From Verrucomicrobiota bacterium (lineage in GTDB: Bacteria; Verrucomicrobiota; Verrucomicrobiia; Limisphaerales; JAEYXS01): DNA of 11,773 nucleotides. The position numbers were made by a program, and so were the translations under genes. Where the stretch lies: contig JAJNBN010000044.1 of the NCBI GenBank assembly GCA_021156225.1, positions 1-11,773 of the forward strand, written 5' to 3'. Shown one piece after another: positions 7,324-11,773 of this stretch (positions are counted from its first letter, which is position 1; every line of letters starts with the position of its first letter). The notes beneath the pieces are model-generated. The model did not search any database. It was not told the DNA's origin and saw nothing but the letters and a program-made list of their open reading frames with translations.

Positions 7324-7553
7324 ATACTCTAACTTTTAATCTGTTAAAAGAACGCGAACCTTACGTGCAGCCCAAGGGGTATGCAAGTCCGAATTACAGA
7401 ATATTTCAGGTCCTTTGTCCAGCACCCTGAACTTGCCTGTGAACCTTCACCACTATGGCTGGTATGGCATCACTGAAAAAACACTACGGAATGCTTAGCC
7501 AAGCAGTATCTCCTGCATTACTTTGACCAGCAGGCAGCCTCTCAGTAGCCATA
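7324..7553. other. Intergenic stretch between divergent rpmB and rplM
   Basis: The gap from 7324 to 7630 separates the divergent rpmB and rplM starts and must hold promoters for both. The right part contains the rplM promoter and its UP-like element. In the left part I see no gene, tRNA, convincing hairpin or repeat. A weak rpmB promoter candidate on the minus strand is TTGCAT (complement of 7381-7386), 17 bases, then TAAGGT (complement of 7358-7363), 34 bases from the ATG. Confidence 0.4.
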
Positions 7554-7604
7554 TTAATATTTTCTGCAAATGACTATTGACTCAAGGAAGCTGTTTGATA
7601 TTGT
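7554..7604 (+). promoter_or_regulatory. Sigma70-like promoter with UP-like element for rplM-rpsI
   Basis: TTGACT (7577-7582, five of six consensus bases) is followed by a 16-base spacer and TATTGT (7599-7604). The TTAATATTTTCTGCAAA stretch just upstream (7554-7570) closely follows the A/T pattern of UP elements, which bind the RNA polymerase alpha C-terminal domain and are typical of strong ribosomal promoters. The predicted transcription start is near 7611, leaving a leader of about 20 bases before the ATG at 7631. Confidence 0.6.
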
Positions 7605-7630
7605 CCCGGCTCTTTCGAGAACGAAATTGG

Positions 7631-8065
7631 ATGAAAACGTATTTGCCGAAGATTAATCAGGACCAGAAGAAGTGGCATGTTGTGGATGCCGACGGAGCTG
7701 TCCTTGGTCGTGTCGCTGTCCAGGTTGCTAACATCCTGCGCGGCAAGAACAAGCCTGTCTTTACCCCCCATCTTGACGCTGGTGATTTTGTAGTTGTTAT
7801 CAACGCAGAAAAGATCGCCGTGACTGGTAAAAAGGAGACCGACAAGGAATTCATGTCCTACTCGGGCTGGAAAGGTGGCGAGAAGTATAAATCCGTCGCC
7901 CATGTCCGCGAGAACCACCCAGAGCGCCTCATCATGCACGCCGTGAAAGGCATGCTGCCGAAGAACCGCTTGGGCGCCCGCATGCTCACCAAGTTGAAGG
8001 TCTATAAGGGCACCGCTCATCCGCACAGCGCGCAGCAGCCGGCCACCCTCACTCCTGCGTCGTAA
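7631..8065 (+). CDS. rplM: 50S ribosomal protein L13
   Basis: This 144-residue protein is uL13, an early assembly protein of the large subunit. All family landmarks are present: MKTYLPK at the start, W15 with HVVDADG-VLGRVA, LRGKNKP, DAGDFVVVINAEKIAVTGKK, the AVKGMLPKNRLG motif and the closing KLKVYKG-TAHPHSAQQP. The ATG at 7631 matches the normal L13 start. An in-frame TTG at 7577 coincides with the -35 box and is rejected. Base spacing to rpsI is 19, the classic L13-S9 operon. No Shine-Dalgarno site precedes the ATG. Confidence 0.97.
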   Translation: MKTYLPKINQDQKKWHVVDADGAVLGRVAVQVANILRGKNKPVFTPHLDAGDFVVVINAEKIAVTGKKETDKEFMSYSGWKGGEKYKSVAHVRENHPERLIMHAVKGMLPKNRLGARMLTKLKVYKGTAHPHSAQQPATLTPAS

Positions 8066-8084
8066 TCGCTAATTTTCCCCTGAT

Positions 8085-8480
8085 ATGGCTACTACCTCTG
8101 AATTTTTGGGCACAGGCCGTCGCAAGACTTCGGTCGCCCGCGTCCGCATCGCCAACGGTTCCGGTAAGATCACCGTGAACGGTCGCGAATTGCAGGCTTA
8201 TTTCCACACGGAATCGCAGCGCTCCATGGTGCAGCAACCCCTGAGTATCACGCAAACGGCCACCAAGTTGGACGTGAACGTGAATGTCAAAGGTGGCGGC
8301 CCCGTCGGTCAGGCTGGTGCTGTCCGCCACGGTATCGCCAGCGCCCTGCTGCAGTTCGACGCTAACCTGCGTCCTGCCCTCAAGGCGGAAGGCGTGCTCA
8401 CTCGCGATTCCCGTATGAAGGAACGCAAGAAGTACGGCCAGCCGGGTGCCCGTAAGCGCTTCCAGTTCAGCAAGCGTTAA
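8085..8480 (+). CDS. rpsI: 30S ribosomal protein S9
   Basis: This 131-residue protein is uS9, whose basic C-terminal tail reaches into the ribosomal P site. It has GTGRRKTSVARVRI near the N-terminus, GSGKITVNGR, the GGG loop with GQAGAVRHGIASAL, and the diagnostic end DSRMKERKKYG-PGARKRFQFSKR. Length is normal. It forms a two-gene operon with rplM and is followed by a strong terminator 20 bases after its stop. The upstream gap is T/C-rich (ttttcccctgat) with no Shine-Dalgarno. Confidence 0.97.
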   Translation: MATTSEFLGTGRRKTSVARVRIANGSGKITVNGRELQAYFHTESQRSMVQQPLSITQTATKLDVNVNVKGGGPVGQAGAVRHGIASALLQFDANLRPALKAEGVLTRDSRMKERKKYGQPGARKRFQFSKR

Positions 8481-8500
8481 TCTGGAAATCGACTTTCACC

Positions 8501-8535
8501 AACCCCGCTGGCTTCCAGCGGGGTTTTTTGTTTTT
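8501..8535 (+). terminator. Intrinsic terminator of the rplM-rpsI operon, ending at the next gene's start
   Basis: ccccgctgg (8503-8511) and ccagcgggg (8515-8523) form a perfect 9-bp GC-rich stem with a three-base loop. Two outer A-T pairs extend it. TTTTTT-G-TTTTT follows at 8524-8535. The next gene's ATG is at 8540, only four bases later. Confidence 0.9.
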
Positions 8536-8539
8536 ATCT

Positions 8540-9019
8540 ATGTCTATCGACAGCCCTTTTGAAAAACAGATCGGAGACATCACTGTCTCCTGCAACAAGT
8601 CGCGCTTGGACATCGCTTTCATCCATGGCGAACTGAGCCGCACCTATTGGGCGCAAGGCATTCCTCGCGAGACGCTGGAACGTGCCATCGCCAACTCGCT
8701 TTGCTTCGGTGTTTACCGCGCGGGCAAGCAGGTGGGCTATGCAGCCGTCGTTACAGATCAAGCGACGTTTGCCTGGCTCTGCGATGTCATAATCGCCGAG
8801 AACGAACGCGGCCAAGGCGTTGGTAAACTCCTGATCGGCACCATTATTACCCATCCCGGCTTGCAAGGACTGCGCCGCTTCATGCTCGGAACCAAGGACG
8901 CACATGGTCTGTATGCACAGTTCGGTTTTCAGCCAATGGATGAGCCAGGGCGGTTTATGCAAATTCGTAACGTAAATCCTTATAAACTCTGCTTGCCAAA
9001 TCAGGCTGCAGGAAATTGA
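8540..9019 (+). CDS. GNAT-family N-acetyltransferase
   Basis: This 159-residue protein belongs to the Gcn5-related acetyltransferases, which move an acetyl group from acetyl-CoA to an amine. The acetyl-CoA pyrophosphate-binding motif is clear: R90-GQGVG-K96 after DVIIAENE. Other landmarks of one widespread uncharacterised subgroup are YWAQGIPRETLERAIANSLCFGVY, VVTDQATFAWL and HPGLQGLRRFMLGTKDAHGLY. The substrate is not known. The ATG at 8540 is chosen because the upstream in-frame TTG (8528) lies inside the rpsI terminator. argC begins within 2-8 bases of the stop, so the two are probably co-translated. A link to arginine synthesis (N-acetylglutamate synthase is also a GNAT) is tempting, but this subgroup is generic and the link is not shown. 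Confidence 0.9.
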   Translation: MSIDSPFEKQIGDITVSCNKSRLDIAFIHGELSRTYWAQGIPRETLERAIANSLCFGVYRAGKQVGYAAVVTDQATFAWLCDVIIAENERGQGVGKLLIGTIITHPGLQGLRRFMLGTKDAHGLYAQFGFQPMDEPGRFMQIRNVNPYKLCLPNQAAGN

Positions 9020-9027
9020 TTGTGGCC

Positions 9028-10092
9028 ATGTCGAAAACAGTTCGTGTCGCTATCGTTGGAGCCTCGGGTTATTCCGGTGAAGAACTCGTCCGTCTGCTGC
9101 TGCGCCATCCGCATGCAGAACTCACGGCGGTCACCTCGCGTCAATCTGCGGGCAAAAGCATCGCGGAAGTGTTTCCCAAGTTCGCGCATTATCCCAAAGC
9201 GCGGGAATTGCATTTCTCCGATCCCAATACGGAACTGCTCGCCAAGCAGGCTGACGTGGTGTTCCTCGCCCTGCCTCACGGTGTGGCCGCGGAATACGCC
9301 ATTCCCCTGCTCCAGCTCGGCTGTCGCGTGATTGATCTCAGTGCGGACTTCCGCCTCAAGAGCGCGTCGATCTATAAAGAATTCTACGCGCATGACCATC
9401 CCGCACCGGACCTATTGGCCAAATCGGTCTATGGCCTGCCGGAAGTTTATCGAAACGAGATCAAGTCCGCGCAACTCATTGCGTCACCCGGCTGCTATCC
9501 CACGAGCATCCTGCTGCCCATCATTCCTTTGCTCAAAGCGGGATTGATCAAATCATCCGGCATCATCGCTGATTCCATGAGCGGCGTGAGCGGTGCGGGT
9601 CGCAAAGCGGAGCTCGACTATCTCTTCGTGGAATGCAACGAAAGCGTGCGCGCCTATGGCTTGCCGAAGCACCGGCATCTGTCAGAGATTGAACAGGAGC
9701 TTTCTATCGCTGCTGGCGATGCGGTGACGATCCAGTTCACGCCGCACCTCATTCCGGTGAATCGCGGTATCCTCAGCACGCTCTATCTCGCACCGGCCAA
9801 ACACTTCAGCACCGACGCCGAAGCCGCTGAATTGAACACACAGATCAAGCAATGCTACCAGCAAGCTTACGCGAACGAACCGTTCGTGCGTGTGCTCGAA
9901 GGCAAGGCCCTGCCAGACACGAAGAACGTGGTGGGCAGCAATATCGTGGAATTCGCCTGGCGGCTGGACACGCGCACCGGACGGCTGATCGTCATCAGCG
10001 CGGAAGACAACATTGTGAAAGGCGCAAGCGGCCAAGCCGTGCAGAGCTTCAACATCCTCGGCGGCTTCCCGGAGACAGCGGGCCTGATCTGA
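9028..10092 (+). CDS. argC: N-acetyl-gamma-glutamyl-phosphate reductase
   Basis: This 354-residue protein makes N-acetylglutamate semialdehyde from N-acetylglutamyl phosphate using NADPH, the third step of arginine synthesis in the cytoplasm. The Rossmann motif GASGYSGEELVRLL is at the N-terminus. The catalytic cysteine is C156 in ASPGCYPTS, and the catalytic histidine lies in KHRH (H215/H217). SGVSGAGRKA, HLIPVNRGILSTLY and a VVGSNIVEF-type stretch complete the family pattern, and length is usual. ATG at 9028 gives MSKTVRVAIVG. An in-frame GTG at 9022 is a real alternative because AGGAAA (9010-9015) is better spaced from it. The gene follows the GNAT gene almost without a gap. The other arg genes are not in the window. 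Confidence 0.96.
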   Translation: MSKTVRVAIVGASGYSGEELVRLLLRHPHAELTAVTSRQSAGKSIAEVFPKFAHYPKARELHFSDPNTELLAKQADVVFLALPHGVAAEYAIPLLQLGCRVIDLSADFRLKSASIYKEFYAHDHPAPDLLAKSVYGLPEVYRNEIKSAQLIASPGCYPTSILLPIIPLLKAGLIKSSGIIADSMSGVSGAGRKAELDYLFVECNESVRAYGLPKHRHLSEIEQELSIAAGDAVTIQFTPHLIPVNRGILSTLYLAPAKHFSTDAEAAELNTQIKQCYQQAYANEPFVRVLEGKALPDTKNVVGSNIVEFAWRLDTRTGRLIVISAEDNIVKGASGQAVQSFNILGGFPETAGLI

Positions 10093-10100
10093 AGAAACCC

Positions 10101-10160
10101 GTTAAAACGGTTAAAACAGTTGAATCGTTAAAATGGGTTTTCACCCGTTTTAACGATTCA
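10101..10160. repeat. Tandem 9-base repeats and 18-bp hairpin between convergent genes (possible bidirectional terminator)
   Basis: Four near-copies of GTTAAAACG start at 10101, 10110, 10119 and 10127, a period of 9, 9 and 8. The last copies form the left arm (tgaatcgttaaaatgggt, 10121-10138) of a hairpin closed by acccgttttaacgattca (10143-10160), with 17 Watson-Crick pairs, one G-U and a four-base loop. It lies between the ends of argC and the TMEM14-like gene, where it could stop transcription from both sides. The 9-base periodicity is not needed for termination and suggests a dispersed repeat element. Confidence 0.6.
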
Positions 10161-10175
10161 CAATTTAACGTCCGC

Positions 10176-10463
10176 CTAAATATGGCGTAGAGCCAGGGCT
10201 ACCACCGTCACGATGCACATCATGCCCGAGGGCATGAACTTCTTGCTCTTGGCAAATTTCATCCCGAAGAAGACCAGCAGGAAGGCCAGCACGACATCCG
10301 CCGCATACGGCCAGGAGATGATGCCCAAGGCACATATCGCTAGAATCGCCGCGAATATGCTGGAAGCGATCAGTGAAGCCTTGCTCTTGGCCTTCACGAA
10401 ACCCATCACTCCGCCCAAGACGAGCAGCACGATATAAACCCACAAAACAGTATTCGGCGTCAT
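10176..10463 (-). CDS. Small TMEM14-like (UPF0136) membrane protein
   Basis: This 95-residue protein has about four hydrophobic helices (roughly residues 5-22, 30-48, 52-70 and 78-93) with short charged links. The GGVMGFVKAKSKASLIAS segment after the first helix, the central FFGMKFAKSKKFMPSGMM segment and the overall size match the TMEM14 family (PF03647), whose members are small membrane proteins. The role of bacterial members is unknown; in eukaryotes some are linked to haem transport or fatty acid export. It is the last gene of a minus-strand set, 30 bases after the CPXCG gene. The ATG at 10463 opens directly into the first helix. Confidence 0.8.
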   Translation of the reverse strand: MTPNTVLWVYIVLLVLGGVMGFVKAKSKASLIASSIFAAILAICALGIISWPYAADVVLAFLLVFFGMKFAKSKKFMPSGMMCIVTVVALALRHI

Positions 10464-10493
10464 AATAACTTAAATGTCGGGCAGGACTGTCAA

Positions 10494-10673
10494 TCAATCG
10501 GCGGACACATCCAAGCTTAGAATCTCGCCGCCGGAACATTCCACGCGCACAGTGAAAGGGCGGCAACAGACTTCACAATCCGTGGTGAAAGTCTGGCTGC
10601 GCATCGTGGCATCCAGCATCAGGGTGCTTTCCTGGCCACAATAAGGACACGCGACTGAAGCATCTTCTTCCAT
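10494..10673 (-). CDS. Small CPXCG zinc-ribbon protein
   Basis: This 59-residue protein carries two CxxC knuckles, CPYCG (about residue 9-13) and CEVCCRPF (about 34-41). The layout fits the Cys-rich CPXCG family (PF14255), thought to bind zinc, function unknown. The beta-rich end (FTVRVECSGGEILSLDVSAD) is normal for the family. ATG at 10673 is chosen over a TTG two codons upstream. It lies 45 bases downstream of coaE and 30 bases before the TMEM14-like gene, all on the minus strand, so co-transcription is likely. No Shine-Dalgarno is seen. Confidence 0.85.
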   Translation of the reverse strand: MEEDASVACPYCGQESTLMLDATMRSQTFTTDCEVCCRPFTVRVECSGGEILSLDVSAD

Positions 10674-10718
10674 GATCAAAGGAACCGCACGTTCGCCAGG
10701 AATTCAAGGGGGCAACCG

Positions 10719-11342
10719 TCACAGACTGCTCTCTGTTTCATCCAGAAAATAATCGGCAGGCTTGGTTTGCGGGATGATCCGGTCCAACTGTTCCGCCAGC
10801 GTGATCAGGTCGCCTTCGTTCCACACCACGAAGTCGGACTTGTTCATTTTCTTTTCCAAGGGCCACTGGGAAGCGATGCGTTGCGCGATATCCGTCTCTG
10901 ACCAACCCCGTTGATAGAGGCGTTGTTTTTGCGTCTCCGCCGAACAGGCCAGGCAGATCACCGCGTCAAAATAGTTTTCCGCAGCCGTTTCAAACAAGAG
11001 CGGGATGACCACGACGCCGGCTGGAAAACCCTCCTCCCGCCACCTTGCTGTCTCCGTCTGCCAGGCTTCCCGGATGCGGGGATGGAGGATGGCTTCGAGG
11101 TCCTTGCGGGCCGTTTCATCGGCAAACGCCACGCGGGCCATGCTCCGGCGGTCCAGGTGATCTCCTTGGAGCACTCCATTGCCAAAACGGGCGACGATCT
11201 CTACTAAGGCGGGCTGGCCCGGCTCCACCAACTGCCGGGCGATATTATCCGTGTCTGTGACCATGATGCCCCGGCTACGCAGAATCTCCGCTGCTGCGCT
11301 CTTTCCTGCACCTATGCCGCCGGTCAATCCGTAAAGCTTCAT
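10719..11342 (-). CDS. coaE: Dephospho-CoA kinase
   Basis: This 207-residue protein phosphorylates the ribose 3'-hydroxyl of dephospho-CoA with ATP, the last step of coenzyme A synthesis. MKLYGLTGGIGAGKS holds the Walker A P-loop (GGIGAGKS, residues 8-15). DTDNIARQLV supplies the family's conserved acidic residues. Further landmarks are ILHPRI, VVVIPLLFE and the LYQRGWSETDIAQRIASQWPLE-type lid region, which continues into KKMNKSDFVVWNEGD. ATG at 11342 is chosen because it places the P-loop at the usual distance from the start. A TTG six codons upstream adds only MLCTAF-like residues. It follows the histidine-kinase gene by 47 bases on the same strand. Confidence 0.96.
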   Translation of the reverse strand: MKLYGLTGGIGAGKSAAAEILRSRGIMVTDTDNIARQLVEPGQPALVEIVARFGNGVLQGDHLDRRSMARVAFADETARKDLEAILHPRIREAWQTETARWREEGFPAGVVVIPLLFETAAENYFDAVICLACSAETQKQRLYQRGWSETDIAQRIASQWPLEKKMNKSDFVVWNEGDLITLAEQLDRIIPQTKPADYFLDETESSL

Positions 11343-11389
11343 GAATGCTGTACAGAGCAATACAGCGGAGGAATCGAAGCAAGCTCAAA

Positions 11390-11773
11390 TCAAGACTGGG
11401 AAACGGGCGTCACCGGCAGGGTGAGCGTGAATATGGCTCCATGGCCATACTGGCTCTCCACCCGCAATAGGCCTTGGGTCTCTGAAATCAGATGACGCAC
11501 CACTGAAAGGCCCAGCCCGGAACCCTGCCCCGCCTCGCGCACGGAGAAATACGGCTGGAAGATGCGGCCCAGGACCGCTTCCGGGATACCCACGCCGTTG
11601 TCCTTCACCTCGATGACCACGAAGGGAGGCTCATTCACAAACCGGTTTTCATTCACCACTTTGCCGCCCGGCAAGGTAATCAGTTGATCACTGCCGATCG
11701 GCGCTGTTTCTATGCGGGCATTCACCCACACATGATGATGGCGGGCGGTGCAGGTGAGCGCGTTTAAGATCAG
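11390..11773 (-). CDS. Sensor histidine kinase, C-terminal ATP-binding domain (partial, start outside window)
   Basis: The minus-strand frame is open to the window edge, giving 127 residues of the C-terminal end. The visible part is the HATPase_c domain of a two-component sensor kinase, which binds ATP for histidine autophosphorylation. LILNAL at the very edge is the N box. The G1 box is DNGVGIP (visible residues 58-64), the F box is IFQPYFS, and the G2 box is GQGSGLGLSVV. The domain closes with the usual GHGAIFTLTLPV. A GTG inside the frame (11731) is not the start, because the N box lies upstream of it. The sensor and phospho-acceptor parts are outside the window, so the signal is unknown. 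No response regulator is present here; coaE follows by 47 bases. Confidence 0.93.
   Translation of the reverse strand: MILNALTCTARHHHVWVNARIETAPIGSDQLITLPGGKVVNENRFVNEPPFVVIEVKDNGVGIPEAVLGRIFQPYFSVREAGQGSGLGLSVVRHLISETQGLLRVESQYGHGAIFTLTLPVTPVSQS

Noticed and set aside
7358..7386. Minus-strand promoter for rpmB (TTGCAT, 17 bases, TAAGGT)
   Set aside because: Only about half the -10 bases match consensus; kept only as a mention in the intergenic entry.
10101..10160. CRISPR array between argC and the TMEM14-like gene
   Set aside because: The units are 9 bases, adjacent with no unique spacers, and no cas genes are present.

Overview
The window looks like a chromosomal stretch from a Verrucomicrobiota-type bacterium, possibly near Pedosphaera/Limisphaerales. 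This is an inference from the style of the omega, L13, S9 and SmpB proteins, the near absence of Shine-Dalgarno sites, and a very large secreted coiled-coil/TPR protein. I could not test it by search. Base composition and codon style look even across the window. I see no insertion sequence, phage gene, CRISPR array, tRNA or rRNA.

Region by region. (1) Bases 1-48 may be the acidic tail of an upstream gene. (2) Bases 49-378 carry no convincing gene but hold four hairpins, three of them in a row before the next start codon. (3) Bases 379-6104 hold two co-oriented genes for exported or membrane-anchored proteins: a 1642-residue protein with coiled coils, beta-rich domains and eight C-terminal TPRs, then, 11 bases later, a 261-residue jelly-roll protein resembling polysaccharide (heparin) lyases. 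(4) Bases 6105-8535 are housekeeping information-processing genes: rpoZ and smpB on the + strand, rpmB on the - strand converging with smpB, then rplM-rpsI on the + strand behind a good sigma70-like promoter with an UP-like element. (5) Bases 8540-10092 are a GNAT acetyltransferase gene closely followed by argC. (6) After a palindrome-rich repeat, four - strand genes follow. Read in transcription order they are a histidine kinase (its N-terminal part lies beyond the window), coaE, a small CPXCG zinc-ribbon protein and a TMEM14-like membrane protein.

How they work together. rpoZ, smpB, rpmB, rplM and rpsI serve transcription, ribosome assembly and ribosome rescue. argC and coaE belong to arginine and coenzyme A synthesis. 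The first two genes form a separate cell-envelope unit of unknown purpose and are the least understood part of the window. No clear new defence or mobile system is visible. The points most worth checking are the hairpin cluster before the giant gene, the architecture of the giant gene and its partner, two intrinsic terminators that run almost into the next start codon, and the 9-base repeat/hairpin between argC and the TMEM14-like gene.
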